Assembly: GCF_015711605.1 (NCBI RefSeq)
Contig: NZ_JABTEZ010000002.1
Coordinates: 124,001 to 188,000, forward strand
Source of the DNA: Planomonospora sp. ID67723
Lineage (GTDB): Bacteria; Actinomycetota; Actinomycetes; Streptosporangiales; Streptosporangiaceae
DNA: 64,000 nt
Direction: 5' to 3'
Within the stretch, counting starts at the first letter, position 1. Every line of letters starts with the position of its first letter. The position numbers were made by a program, and so were the translations under genes. Below the pieces are notes generated by a model that was given only the letters and a program-made list of their open reading frames with translations, was not told where the DNA came from and ran no database searches. This document shows positions 6,785 through 15,513 of this stretch, piece after piece.

Positions 6785-8059
6785 ATGGCGGGACCGGGCG
6801 GGGAAGAGGACGGCGTACCCGGCGGCGGCCGGCGCGGGGCGTCCGCCGGGGGGCGGGGCGGGACGTCCGGCGAGGAGCGCGGTGCGGCCCTCGACCGGGT
6901 CAAACTGCTCGCCGCCCGGTACCGGGCCGCAGGCGAGCGGCCCTACCTCGCCTCGGCGCTGTACGCGCTGTCGGTCGTGCCGAGCGCGGGCGTGCCGACG
7001 ATGGGCGTCGACCGGCACTGGCGATGCTACGTCTCGCCCGCCTTCGTCGAGGCCACGTCGGTGCCCGAGCTCGCGGGAGTCTGGATCCACGAGGTGGCGC
7101 ACCTGCTCCGCGACCACCACGGCCGCGCCGACCGGCTCGCCGCCGCCGACCAGCGCGACCGGTTCCGGATCAACGTCGCCCAGGACTGCGAGATCAACGA
7201 CGACCTCCTCGCCGACCGCCTGACCCTGCCCGAGGGCCGGATGGAGCCCCGCCTCTTCGGCCTGCCGGAAGGGCTGCTGTTCGAGGAGTACCTGCCGCGC
7301 CTGCCGGCGCACGTCCGCGCACCCGACTGCGGCTCGGGCGCCCACGGCCGGCCGGCCCCCTGGGAGCTGGGCGACGCCTCCGGCACGGCGGGCCTCGGCC
7401 CGGTCGAGGCGGAGGCCCTGCGCCGGCACACCGCCGAGGCGATGCGTGCCCACCAGCGCGCCCGGGGCAGCCTCCCGGCGGGCTGGCGGCGCTGGGCGGA
7501 GCGGACGCTCGAACCCGTCGTGGACTGGCGGCGGGTGCTGGCCGGCGCGGTCCGGGAGGCGGTCGCCTGGGCCGGAGGCGCGGTCGACTACACCTACCGC
7601 CGCCCGTCCCGCCGCACCCCGGCGCTGCGGGGAGCCGTGCTGCCGAGCCTGCGCCGCCCCCTGCCGCGGGTGGCCGTCGTCGTCGACACCTCCGGATCGA
7701 TGGGCGAGGCCGAGCTCGCGGCGGCGCTGGGCGAGATCGGCGGGGTGCTGCGGGAGGTCGGCCTGCGGGGCAACCGGGTCACCGTGCTGGCCTGCGACGC
7801 CGACGTGCACGCGGTGTCCCGGGTGACCTCCGCCGAGCAGATCGCCCTCGCCGGAGGCGGCGGCACCGACATGCGCGTCGGCATCCGGGCGGCGCTCGCC
7901 GCGCGCGACCGGCCGGACGTGGTGATCGTCCTCACCGACGGGTACACCCCCTGGCCCGGGGAGAACCCGTCGTGCCGGTTGATCGCCGCTCTGATCGGCG
8001 AGGATCCGCCCGCCCCTCCCGGCTGGGTGGAGACCGTCCGGATTCCGCCGGGGGCGTAG
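6785..8059 (+). CDS. vWA-like protein with metallopeptidase-like N-terminal domain
   Basis: The protein has 424 residues. The N-terminal half (about 40-240) resembles the putative metallopeptidase domain found with vWA-like proteins and carries a zinc-protease-like helix HEVAHLLRDH. The C-terminal half (from about 295) is a vWA-like domain with an intact MIDAS start VVDTSGSM and a second conserved stretch GGGGTDMRVGI. Such proteins are the usual partners of MoxR ATPases. Whether the HEVAH motif is catalytic or only structural cannot be decided here. It is the last gene of the tightly packed run; about 95 bases separate it from kptA. A glycine-rich disordered stretch occupies the first 35 residues. 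Confidence 0.85.
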   Translation: MAGPGGEEDGVPGGGRRGASAGGRGGTSGEERGAALDRVKLLAARYRAAGERPYLASALYALSVVPSAGVPTMGVDRHWRCYVSPAFVEATSVPELAGVWIHEVAHLLRDHHGRADRLAAADQRDRFRINVAQDCEINDDLLADRLTLPEGRMEPRLFGLPEGLLFEEYLPRLPAHVRAPDCGSGAHGRPAPWELGDASGTAGLGPVEAEALRRHTAEAMRAHQRARGSLPAGWRRWAERTLEPVVDWRRVLAGAVREAVAWAGGAVDYTYRRPSRRTPALRGAVLPSLRRPLPRVAVVVDTSGSMGEAELAAALGEIGGVLREVGLRGNRVTVLACDADVHAVSRVTSAEQIALAGGGGTDMRVGIRAALAARDRPDVVIVLTDGYTPWPGENPSCRLIAALIGEDPPAPPGWVETVRIPPGA

Positions 8060-8155
8060 CCGGCAGCGGCCGGGCGCCGGAAAACCCGTGGACGCGCCGT
8101 TCGCCCGGCGGGGAGGCTGGACTCATGTGCTTGTCGACGGAGAGGACGGCGAGAG

Positions 8156-8767
8156 GTGAGAGGAAAGGGCTCGCGCGGCGCGGCGAAGGCGGCGCGCAGG
8201 CGCGACGGCGCACGTGAGGGCGCGTTGGACGAGCGGCGGCTGGTGAGGATCTCCAAGTATCTGGCCAAACATCTGCGGCATCAGCCCGAGCAGATCGGGA
8301 TCGAGCTGGACGAGCGCGGTTGGGTGGGGGTCGACAGGCTGCTGGCCGCGGCGGCGGCGCACGGGTTCCCGATCTCGCGGGCGGAGCTGGAACAGGTCGT
8401 GGCGGGCAACGACAAGCGGCGCTACGCGATCGAGGACGGCAGGATCAGGGCCAGTCAGGGGCACTCGGTGGAGGTGGACCTCGATCTCCCGGTGGCCGAG
8501 CCGCCCGCTCTCCTCTACCACGGCACGGTGGCCGGGAACCTGGCCGCGATCCGCGCCGAAGGGCTGCGGCCGATGAACCGCCATCACGTCCACCTCTCAC
8601 CCGACCCGGAGACCGCCACCCGCGTCGGAGCGCGCCGGGGAAAGCCGGTCGTGCTGGCCGTCGACGCGGGGGCGATGCGCGCGGCCGGGCACGAGTTCCG
8701 CCTCAGCGCCAACGGCGTCTGGCTGGCGGACGGCGTTCCCCCGTCCTTCATCCGTTTTCCGGGCTGA
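8156..8767 (+). CDS. kptA: RNA 2'-phosphotransferase (Tpt1/KptA family)
   Basis: The protein has 203 residues. The family motifs are clear: [13 protein letters not shown] (winged-helix N-lobe with the conserved Arg-His), [23 protein letters not shown] in the NAD+-binding lobe, and [13 protein letters not shown]. Tpt1/KptA transfers an internal or terminal RNA 2'-phosphate to NAD+, giving ADP-ribose-1'',2''-cyclic phosphate. In yeast it removes the 2'-phosphate left at tRNA splice junctions; the bacterial role is unsettled, but repair of cleaved RNA is a common proposal. The GTG start at 8156 has GGAGAGG upstream. Its place after the tRNA-like RNAs and MoxR/vWA cassette suggests a functional link, although 95 bases separate it from the vWA gene. 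Confidence 0.9.
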   Translation: MRGKGSRGAAKAARRRDGAREGALDERRLVRISKYLAKHLRHQPEQIGIELDERGWVGVDRLLAAAAAHGFPISRAELEQVVAGNDKRRYAIEDGRIRASQGHSVEVDLDLPVAEPPALLYHGTVAGNLAAIRAEGLRPMNRHHVHLSPDPETATRVGARRGKPVVLAVDAGAMRAAGHEFRLSANGVWLADGVPPSFIRFPG

Positions 8768-10037
8768 CGGCGGCCGCCTCGACCACGTCGAGCCTGCGTC
8801 GCAGGTATGCGCGCTCGGGCCCGGTGCCGGCCAGGCCGAGTGCTTGCCGGTAGGCGGCCGCGGCCTCGGAGAACCGGCCGAGCCGGCTCAACAGGTCCGC
8901 CCGGGCCGCCGGGTACGGATGGTAGCCGCGCAGCCGCGGTTCGCCGGACAGCCCGTCGAGCAGCGCCAGGCCCGCTTCCGGGCCGTCGCGCATCGCAACC
9001 GCCGCGGCCCGGTTCAGCGCGACGATCGGGGACGGCGCGAGAGTGAGCAGCACGTCGTAGAGCGCCACGATCTGCGGCCAGTCGGTGGTCGCGACGTCCG
9101 GAGCCTCGTCGTGCAGGGCGGCGATCGCGGCCTGCACCCCGTACGGGCCGGGCGGGCCGCCGGTCAGCGCGACGAGCACCAGGTCGCTGCCCTCCCGGAT
9201 CATCGTACGGTCCCAGCGGCCGCGGTCCTGGTCGTCGAGCAGCACGAGCCCGCCGTCCGGGCCGGTCCGCGCGGCGCGCCGCGCGTGGATCAGGAGCATC
9301 AGCCCCAGCAGGCCCGCGACCTCCCGCTCGGCGGGCAGCAGCCGGCGCAGGATCCGCGCCAGCCTGATGGCCTCCTCGGCGAGGTCGAGCCGCTGCAGAT
9401 CCGGGCCCGAGCTGGCCGCGTAGCCCTCGGTGAAGATCGAATAGATGACCTGGAGCACCCCCGGCAGCCGCTCCGGCAGTTCGTCCGCGCCGGGTACGCG
9501 GAACGGGATGCGGGCCTCGCGGATCTTCTTCTTCGCCCGCACGATCCGCTTGGCCATCGTCTCGACCGGCACGAGGAAGGCCCGTGCGACCTCGGGTGTC
9601 GTCAGTCCGGCGAGGCAGCGCAGGGTCAGCGCCCCGCGGTCCTCGGCGGGCAGCGCCGGATGGGCGCAGGTGAAGAACAGCTGCAGCCGCTCGTCGGGCA
9701 GGTCGCCGTCCGCACCCGCAGGCGGGACGGGACCGGTCCGGTCCGCCTCCACCTGCAGGACGGCGAGCCGGGCGGCGTAGACCCGGTCCCGCCGCAGCCG
9801 GTCGACGGCCTTGCGCCGTGCCGTCGTCATCAGCCAGGCCCCGGGCTTGGGCGGAACGCCCTCGGCCGGCCAGTGCACCAGCGCCGCCTCGATCGCCTCG
9901 GAGGCGACCTCCTCGGCCAGGTCGAGATCGCCGAAGCGGCGGACGAGGGAGGCGAGCAGCCGTCCGCGCTCCTCGCGGAACATCGCCTCCACGGTCGACT
10001 CCGCGGGGGTCACGGTCTCGGCTGCCCGCTCCTCCAT
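8748..10037 (-). CDS. ECF42-type RNA polymerase sigma factor with TPR-like C-terminus
   Basis: The protein has 429 residues, much longer than an ordinary ECF sigma factor. Region 2 ([38 protein letters not shown]) and region 4 ([25 protein letters not shown]) fill the first 180 residues. The long helical C-terminal extension carries the TPR-like repeats and [22 protein letters not shown] that mark group ECF42. In this group the extension is thought to replace an anti-sigma factor. The DGPF partner lies five bases upstream on the same strand, which is the diagnostic neighbourhood. The 3' end overlaps kptA by 20 bases in a tail-to-tail arrangement. Confidence 0.88.
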   Translation of the reverse strand: MEERAAETVTPAESTVEAMFREERGRLLASLVRRFGDLDLAEEVASEAIEAALVHWPAEGVPPKPGAWLMTTARRKAVDRLRRDRVYAARLAVLQVEADRTGPVPPAGADGDLPDERLQLFFTCAHPALPAEDRGALTLRCLAGLTTPEVARAFLVPVETMAKRIVRAKKKIREARIPFRVPGADELPERLPGVLQVIYSIFTEGYAASSGPDLQRLDLAEEAIRLARILRRLLPAEREVAGLLGLMLLIHARRAARTGPDGGLVLLDDQDRGRWDRTMIREGSDLVLVALTGGPPGPYGVQAAIAALHDEAPDVATTDWPQIVALYDVLLTLAPSPIVALNRAAAVAMRDGPEAGLALLDGLSGEPRLRGYHPYPAARADLLSRLGRFSEAAAAYRQALGLAGTGPERAYLRRRLDVVEAAAVSPENG

Positions 10038-10042
10038 CTCGG

Positions 10043-10402
10043 TCAGGCCTCGAACTCGGCGACCGGCCGCACCGTGACAGACCCGCCGCCGCGCGAGCCG
10101 GGGCAGCGGGCGGCCCAGTCGAGCGCGACGTCGAGGTCCGGCACGTCGATGACGTAGTAGCCGCCGAGGATCTCGCGTGTCTCGGCGAACGGCCCGTCCG
10201 TGACGGTCCGCTCACCCGCCGGGCCGACCCGGACCGTCGTGGCGGTGGTCAGGTCCGCCAGCGCGTCCCCGGAGACCCAGATCCCCGCGTCCTTCACGGC
10301 CTTGTCGTAGATCATCCAGTCCTCGAAGGAGGGGGCGTCGGCCGCCGCGGCCGTGTCGGCGGCGTCGGTCCCGGCGCTGTAGATCAGCAACATGTACTTC
10401 AC
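10043..10402 (-). CDS. DGPF (YCII-like) domain protein, partner of ECF42 sigma
   Basis: The protein has 119 residues and begins MKYMLLIYSAG. It contains TVTDGPFAETREILGGYYVIDV, the signature DGPF stretch, followed by the usual ALDWAARCPG helix. YCII-related proteins are small alpha/beta-barrel dimers that may bind a small ligand or act on one; their reaction is mostly unknown. In ECF42 loci the DGPF gene is both a neighbour and often the target of the sigma factor. ATG at 10402 is preceded by ACAGGAG. It is probably co-transcribed with the downstream sigma gene. Confidence 0.88.
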   Translation of the reverse strand: MKYMLLIYSAGTDAADTAAAADAPSFEDWMIYDKAVKDAGIWVSGDALADLTTATTVRVGPAGERTVTDGPFAETREILGGYYVIDVPDLDVALDWAARCPGSRGGGSVTVRPVAEFEA

Positions 10403-10595
10403 GGTTGGGCTCCTGTGTCCTGTGGTGTTCTCGTGCGGCGGGATCGCCGTATGCCGTTACTACGAACGGGAGGTGTCCCGATGGACATGCCTTCCACGAT
10501 TTTCTTCGAGACACGTCCCGGCGGCCTCGTCCGGACGGGGTCCACGACCCCCCACGTCCGTCGACGGCACCCGGCGTGCTCCGGCAGCGGGTGCG
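10403..10595. other. Intergenic region upstream of the DGPF gene
   Basis: These 193 bases separate the DGPF start from the LysR stop, both on the minus strand. The promoter of the DGPF-sigma pair must lie here. I see the ribosome-binding site next to the DGPF ATG but no sequence I can call an ECF promoter with confidence, and no gene. Confidence 0.4.
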
Positions 10596-11552
10596 TCACA
10601 GGAGGGGGTGGACCTCGGGGTGGGCGTTCCACCAGCGGCTGAAGGCCGGGTTGTCGTCCACGTGGTCGGAGTATGCGTCCGCGAGGCCGCGGTAGACCGC
10701 CGCGACGTCCTCGGGGCTCAGCCGGTCCCTGCGCCAGGCCATGACCAGCCGGGCGGCCTGGGGCTCTCCGGCCAGCGGGCGGACGACCGTGCCGGCCGCC
10801 GCGGGCCAGGTGGGGTCGACCAGGCGTACTCCGTGGCCGGCCGCGATCAGGGGGTGGCCCGCACCGCTGGGGGCGTCGTAGCGCACGTCGGGCTCGAAGC
10901 CGGCCGCCCGGCATGCGGCCCGCAGCGCGGCGAGCGAGCCGTCCTCGGCGCCCGGCGGGCTGATCCACGCCTCGTCCCTCAAGTCGGCCAGCCGGATCTC
11001 GTCCTGCCCGGAGAGCGGGTGCTCCGCCGACAGCGCGACGAAGATCGGATACCTGGGGATCAGCGTCCGGCTGGTGACCGGTCCCGACAGGGTGACGCCG
11101 AACCCCTCGACGACGGCCAGCAGCACGGCGTCGAGGTGACCGCGAGCGAGCGCCTCGGCCAGCAGCACGGCGGACGGCTCGATGCGCAGGGAGACCCCGC
11201 GGCCGGGCAGGGACGCGCTCACCCGTTCCACGACGCTCGCCACGCAGGCCAGATGCGCGCAGCCCAGCCGGATGTCCCCCGCGGGGCCGGAGAACCCGCG
11301 CAGGTCGCCGAAGAGCGTCTCCGCCTCGGTGAGGACGATGCGCGCGCGGGCGATGACCTGGCGTCCGAGGACGGTCGGCTCCGCCCCGGAGCGGCTCCGG
11401 GCGAACAGTTCCCCGCCCACGACGGCCTCGACGCGGCGTAGCTGGGAGGTCATGGCCGGTTGGGAGAGGCCCAGCATGGCGGCCGCCCGGGTGACGCTGC
11501 CCGCCTCCGCTATCGCGCAGATCATGCGGAGATGCCTGAGATCGAGCTCCAT
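10596..11552 (-). CDS. LysR-family transcriptional regulator
   Basis: The protein has 318 residues from the ATG at 11552, chosen because MELDLRHLRMICAIAEAGSVTRAA is the normal LysR N-terminus; an in-frame ATG 24 bases upstream lacks the family pattern. The winged helix-turn-helix covers residues 1-60 (AAAMLGLSQPAMTSQLRRVE) and the effector-binding domain covers about 88-300. LysR proteins are tetrameric regulators that respond to a small molecule. The divergent neighbour is the collagenase gene, 350 bases away, so it is a possible but unproven target. A dyad GTGA-N4-TCAC stands just before the start. Confidence 0.85.
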   Translation of the reverse strand: MELDLRHLRMICAIAEAGSVTRAAAMLGLSQPAMTSQLRRVEAVVGGELFARSRSGAEPTVLGRQVIARARIVLTEAETLFGDLRGFSGPAGDIRLGCAHLACVASVVERVSASLPGRGVSLRIEPSAVLLAEALARGHLDAVLLAVVEGFGVTLSGPVTSRTLIPRYPIFVALSAEHPLSGQDEIRLADLRDEAWISPPGAEDGSLAALRAACRAAGFEPDVRYDAPSGAGHPLIAAGHGVRLVDPTWPAAAGTVVRPLAGEPQAARLVMAWRRDRLSPEDVAAVYRGLADAYSDHVDDNPAFSRWWNAHPEVHPLL

Positions 11553-11904
11553 GGTGAGAATTATGTGACATATCACGGCTGGTGGCCGGATATGTGGAGG
11601 ACTTCCTTTCCTGATCCGCAGGGGCCGCGCCCGCTCCTTTCCGGGGAATCCGGCGCCCCGAGCCGGAGAGGCCGGTGCGGCCCCGGATCCGGCGGCCCGT
11701 CCCCGGATGGTCCGTCCCCGTCCCGTTGCGCAGGCGGCGCGGACGCCGGCTCCTCCGCAGCGGGGTCATAGCAAAGAATTATGCGGCGCCCTATGACGGC
11801 GAACCGCCTCCGGCCAGCAAGCTGCGGACTGCGCGCATCCCCTTCGACCGGTCCCCGGCCCCTCTCCCGCCTCCATCCGTCGATGGACACCCCCGGAGGT
11901 AAAA
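11553..11904. other. Divergent intergenic region between lysR-type gene and collagenase
   Basis: These 352 bases contain no gene. Next to the LysR start is the dyad GTGA-CATA-TCAC (11565-11576), suitable for autoregulation. A second inverted pair, TCATAG (11766-11771) and CTATGA (11791-11796), brackets an AT-richer stretch that may hold the collagenase promoter. The middle is GC-rich and shows nothing I can name. Confidence 0.4.
11565..11576. promoter_or_regulatory. Dyad GTGA-N4-TCAC upstream of LysR gene
   Basis: A 4+4 base inverted repeat lies 13 bases before the LysR start codon. LysR proteins often bind such interrupted dyads at their own promoters; the assignment is inferred from position. 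Confidence 0.3.
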
Positions 11905-14469
11905 TTGGCAACCAGGCCCACCCGATTGCGGCTGCTCGCCGCCCTGACCGCCGCCGGCCTGCTCCTGCATCCGGCGCCGGCCGTGCCCGCGGTCGCGGCC
12001 AGCGCGTCGCCCGCGAACGTGACCGCCGTGCCGCCGGCGAGGACGGGCCCGACCGGTGAGCCTGCGCCGGTCAAGGCGAGCTCCGCCGACGACGACCCGC
12101 AGCACGTCCGCAGGTCCCGGCTGGCCGTACGGGACCGCCCGCCTCTGCCCGCCTCGACGGACGCGCTCCGCCGCGACTACGACGAGCCCGTGGAGACCGC
12201 GCCGCGCCCGAGGCCGTCGTCGCCGAAGAACAGGAGCGCCGCGGCGGCGGCCTGCGACCCGGCCGACTTCACGAGCCGCTCGGGGAGCGCCCTGGTCCGG
12301 CAGATCAGGTCCTCGGCCACCGACTGCGTCAACACCCTGTTCAACCTGTCCGGCGACGACGCCCGCCGGGCCTTCCGCGAGATGCAGATGACCACGGTCG
12401 CCTACGCTCTGCGGGACAACGCCGCCTCCTACCCGGGGGACAACAGCACCGGCACCGCCCAGCTCGTGCTGTACCTGCGGGCCGGCTACTACGTCCAGTG
12501 GTCCAACGCGTCCACCGTGGGCCCCTACGGCAAGGCGCTGGAGGCCGCCGTCGAGGCCGGACTCGACGCCTTCTTCGGCAACCGCCGCTCCATGACGGTC
12601 AGCGACGCCAACGGCGAGGTCCTCGCCGAGGCGGTCACCCTGATCGACAGCTCCGAGCAGAACGACCGCTACCTCCACGTCGTCAAGCGGCTGCTCGACG
12701 GCTACGACAGCTCCTACGACGCGCACTGGTGGATGGTCAACGCGGTCAACAACGCCTACACCGTGCTCTTCCGCGGACACCAGGTGCCCGCGTTCGTCAC
12801 CGCCGTCCAGTCGGACCCGAGCATCCTGAACACGCTCAGCTCCTTCGCCCTGAAGCACATCGGCCTGCTCGGCACCGAGCGCGGCTACCTCGCCTCCAAC
12901 GCCGGCCGTGAACTCAGCCGCTTCCTCCAGCACCAGCCGCTGCGGTCCACGGTCCGGCCGCTGGTCAGGAGCCTGCTCTCGCGCAGCAGCATGACCGGGC
13001 CGACCGCCCGGCTCTGGGTCGGGGCGGCGGAGATGGCCGACCAGTACGACAAGGCCAACTGCTCCTTCTACGGCACCTGCGACCTGCAGCGGAGGCTGGC
13101 CGCCGCGGCTCTGCCGGTCACCCGCACCTGCGGCGCCGGCATCAGGATCCGCGCCCAGCAGATGACCTCGGGACAGCTCGCCGAGACCTGCGCCGGTCTG
13201 GCCGGGCAGGACGCCTACTTCCACGACCTCGCCAGGAGCGGCGGTCGCCCGGTCGCCGGCGACCGCAACACCACCCTGGAGGTCTGCGTCTTCGACTCCA
13301 GCGCCGACTACCAGACCTACGCCGGGGTGATGTTCGGGATCGACACCGACAACGGCGGCATGTACCTGGAGGGCGACCCGGCCGCCTCGGGCAACCAGCC
13401 GAGGTTCATCGCCTACGAGGCCGAGTGGAAACGGCCGGACTTCATGATCTGGAACCTCAACCACGAGTACACGCACTACCTCGACGGCCGCTTCAACATG
13501 CACGGCGACTTCACCGCCGGCATCTCCACGCCGACCGTCTGGTGGATCGAGGGCTTCGCCGAGTACGTCTCCTACGGTTACCGCAAGGTCGTCTACGACG
13601 GCGCGATCACCGAGGCGGCCCGGCAGACCTACCGGCTCAGCACGCTGTGGGACACCACCTACTCCCACGACACCACCCGCGTCTACCGCTGGGGCTACCT
13701 CGCGGTCCGGTACATGATCGAGAAGCACCCCGGCGACGTCGCCACCGTGCTGGGCCACTACAGGACCGGCGCGTGGGACTCCGCCCGGTCCTTCCTGACC
13801 GGCACACTCGGCAGCCGCTACGACACCGACTGGCGGACGTGGCTGGCCGAGTGCGCCGCGGGCGGGTGCGCGGGCGGCGGTGGCGGCTCCAACCGGGCGC
13901 CGTCGGCGGGTTTCACGTTCACCGCCGACGAGCTCACCGCCGCCTTCACCGACACCTCCACCGACCCCGACGGCACGATCTCCGCGCGCCGGTGGGAGTT
14001 CGGCGACGGCGCCACCTCCACCGCCGCCGCCCCATCGCACGCCTACGGCTCCGCCGGGACCTACACCGTGAAGCTGACCGTCACCGACGACGACGGCGCG
14101 ACCGCCACCAGCACCAAGCAGGTCACCGTCTCGGCCGTCCCCGAGTGCACCTCCGCCGACACCAGGCGGCTGGACCGCGACTGCAGGCGCAGCGGCCTGG
14201 TGGAGACCGAAGGCAACTACGCCTACCTCTACCTGTCCCTCCCCGCGGGCGTCCGCACCCTGACCGTCACCTCCTCGGGCGGCACGGGCAACGCCGACCT
14301 CTACTACAACGGCGCCACCTGGGCCACCGCCTCGTCGTACACCAAGCGCTCGACCGGCGCCGGCAACGCCGAGACCATCACCGTCACCGACCCGCCGGCC
14401 GGATACGTCTACATCAGCCTGCACGCGACGGCGGACTTCACCGGCGCCACCGTCAAGGTCCGGTACTGA
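11905..14469 (+). CDS. Secreted microbial collagenase-like protease (peptidase M9) with PKD and pre-peptidase domains
   Basis: The protein has 854 residues. The TTG start at 11905 is fixed by GGAGG five bases upstream and by the Sec signal peptide it creates (LRLLAALTAAGLLLHPAPAVPAVAA). Residues about 110-390 are the helical activator part of M9 collagenases. The catalytic part carries HEYTH (520-524) and the Glu of WWIEGFAEY, the zinc ligands of the gluzincin fold. A PKD domain follows (about 665-745, FGDGATSTAAAPSHAYGSAGTYTV), then a bacterial pre-peptidase C-terminal domain (about 750-854) ending at KVRY. Such enzymes cut collagen-like or gelatin substrates outside the cell. With the nearby carboxypeptidase and peptide importer it suggests protein scavenging. 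A strong hairpin follows the stop. Confidence 0.9.
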   Translation: MATRPTRLRLLAALTAAGLLLHPAPAVPAVAASASPANVTAVPPARTGPTGEPAPVKASSADDDPQHVRRSRLAVRDRPPLPASTDALRRDYDEPVETAPRPRPSSPKNRSAAAAACDPADFTSRSGSALVRQIRSSATDCVNTLFNLSGDDARRAFREMQMTTVAYALRDNAASYPGDNSTGTAQLVLYLRAGYYVQWSNASTVGPYGKALEAAVEAGLDAFFGNRRSMTVSDANGEVLAEAVTLIDSSEQNDRYLHVVKRLLDGYDSSYDAHWWMVNAVNNAYTVLFRGHQVPAFVTAVQSDPSILNTLSSFALKHIGLLGTERGYLASNAGRELSRFLQHQPLRSTVRPLVRSLLSRSSMTGPTARLWVGAAEMADQYDKANCSFYGTCDLQRRLAAAALPVTRTCGAGIRIRAQQMTSGQLAETCAGLAGQDAYFHDLARSGGRPVAGDRNTTLEVCVFDSSADYQTYAGVMFGIDTDNGGMYLEGDPAASGNQPRFIAYEAEWKRPDFMIWNLNHEYTHYLDGRFNMHGDFTAGISTPTVWWIEGFAEYVSYGYRKVVYDGAITEAARQTYRLSTLWDTTYSHDTTRVYRWGYLAVRYMIEKHPGDVATVLGHYRTGAWDSARSFLTGTLGSRYDTDWRTWLAECAAGGCAGGGGGSNRAPSAGFTFTADELTAAFTDTSTDPDGTISARRWEFGDGATSTAAAPSHAYGSAGTYTVKLTVTDDDGATATSTKQVTVSAVPECTSADTRRLDRDCRRSGLVETEGNYAYLYLSLPAGVRTLTVTSSGGTGNADLYYNGATWATASSYTKRSTGAGNAETITVTDPPAGYVYISLHATADFTGATVKVRY

Positions 14470-14530
14470 CGGCCCGGCCGGGCCCGATCCGGGCAGCGGA
14501 CACCGACGGGGCCACCTGACCCCGCGGCCG

Positions 14531-14571
14531 GGGCGGCCGGCGCCGGACCACGAGTCCGGTGCCGGCCGCCC
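14531..14571 (+). terminator. Hairpin terminator after collagenase gene
   Basis: Arms 14531-14547 and 14555-14571 form 17 pairs (one G-U) around a 7-base loop. There is no T-tract, as is common for actinobacterial terminators. Confidence 0.7.
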
Positions 14572-14607
14572 TTCCGGAAGCCCGCGGATCCGGTAGCGTG
14601 CCTCGGC

Positions 14608-15480
14608 GTGGACAGAGCGGAACAGGCCCCGGCAAGCCCGGCGGCGGACGGAGACTTCGGCGTGCCGGGCTCGCTGGCCCGGGTACTCGCCGACATCGGG
14701 GCGGAGCGGGCCGCACAGGACGCGAGGTGGGGGATCCAGGACATCCCCGACGGCACCGGCCCGGAGGGCGCGGCCGCCGCGGAGCGGGCCAAGGACGAGA
14801 CCTCGGCGGCGTTCGCGGACGGGACGCTGAGCTGGCGGCACATCCTCATCGAGGAGGTGCTGGAGGCGTTCGCCGAGGACGACCCCGAGGCGCTCCGGAC
14901 CGAGCTGGTCCAGGTCGCCGCGGTCGCCGCCAAGTGGGTCCAGGCCCTCGACCGGCGTACCTCCCGGCCGGGCCGGGCAGAGCGGTTCAGGGCGATCGTG
15001 GATGTCCACGTCCTCCTGGTCCGCGACGGCGAGCTGCTGCTGATGCGCAGGGCGAACACCGGCTACGGCGACGGCCGCTGGCACCTGCCCTCCGGCCACC
15101 TGGAGGCGGGGGAGTCGGCCGTGCACGCGGCCGTGCGCGAAGCCCGCGAGGAGACCGGCGTGACCATCGCCCCCGAGGACCTGTCCTTCGCCCACGTCAT
15201 GCACCGCGCCCCCGACCGCGTAGGGCTGTTCTTCCTGGCCGGCGGATGGGAGGGCGAGCCGTGCAACGCCGAGCCGGACAAGTGCTCCGAGATCGCCTGG
15301 TTCCCGCTGGACGACCTTCCTCCCGACACGATCGGCTATCCCGCGGCGGCCGTACGGGCCGTCGCCGCCGGACAGCTTTTCGCCCTCCACGAATGGGACG
15401 GTGCCGATGAGGGGAACCGATCCCCGTTCGCCGTCGGAGCGCCGGCCCGGTCAGAAGTACGGCGTGCGTCTGCAGGGTGA
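14608..15480 (+). CDS. NUDIX hydrolase with MazG-like N-terminal region
   Basis: The protein has 290 residues. The C-terminal part (about 130-270) is a NUDIX domain with the complete box GHLEAGES...REAREETGV, whose Glu residues bind Mg2+ for cleavage of a nucleoside diphosphate linked to another group. The N-terminal 110 residues (ERAAQDARWGIQD, EEVLEAFAEDDPEALRTELVQVAAVAAKWV) resemble the EExxE helix pattern of MazG-like pyrophosphohydrolases, so the protein may be a fusion of two nucleotide-house-cleaning modules. The substrate is unknown. The GTG start at 14608 has no strong ribosome-binding site. It converges on the M14 carboxypeptidase gene, with a shared hairpin between. Confidence 0.8.
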   Translation: MDRAEQAPASPAADGDFGVPGSLARVLADIGAERAAQDARWGIQDIPDGTGPEGAAAAERAKDETSAAFADGTLSWRHILIEEVLEAFAEDDPEALRTELVQVAAVAAKWVQALDRRTSRPGRAERFRAIVDVHVLLVRDGELLLMRRANTGYGDGRWHLPSGHLEAGESAVHAAVREAREETGVTIAPEDLSFAHVMHRAPDRVGLFFLAGGWEGEPCNAEPDKCSEIAWFPLDDLPPDTIGYPAAAVRAVAAGQLFALHEWDGADEGNRSPFAVGAPARSEVRRASAG

Positions 15481-15495
15481 GGACGCACGCCGTAC
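15457..15495. terminator. Bidirectional hairpin between NUDIX and carboxypeptidase genes
   Basis: A perfect 14-bp stem (15457-15470 with 15482-15495) and 11-base loop spans the NUDIX stop codon and stands just before the end of the convergent M14 gene, so it can serve both. Confidence 0.65.
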
Positions 15496-15513
15496 CGGAT
15501 GGATCGGCGGGGC

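Noticed and set aside
4694..7810. 1038-codon open frame on the minus strand
   Set aside because: It lies opposite the ankyrin, MoxR and vWA genes, whose domains are clear; its own translation is low-complexity and has no domain. It results from high GC.
11791..15390. 1199-codon open frame on the minus strand
   Set aside because: Antisense to the collagenase and NUDIX genes, Gly/Val/Arg-rich without any motif. A shadow frame.
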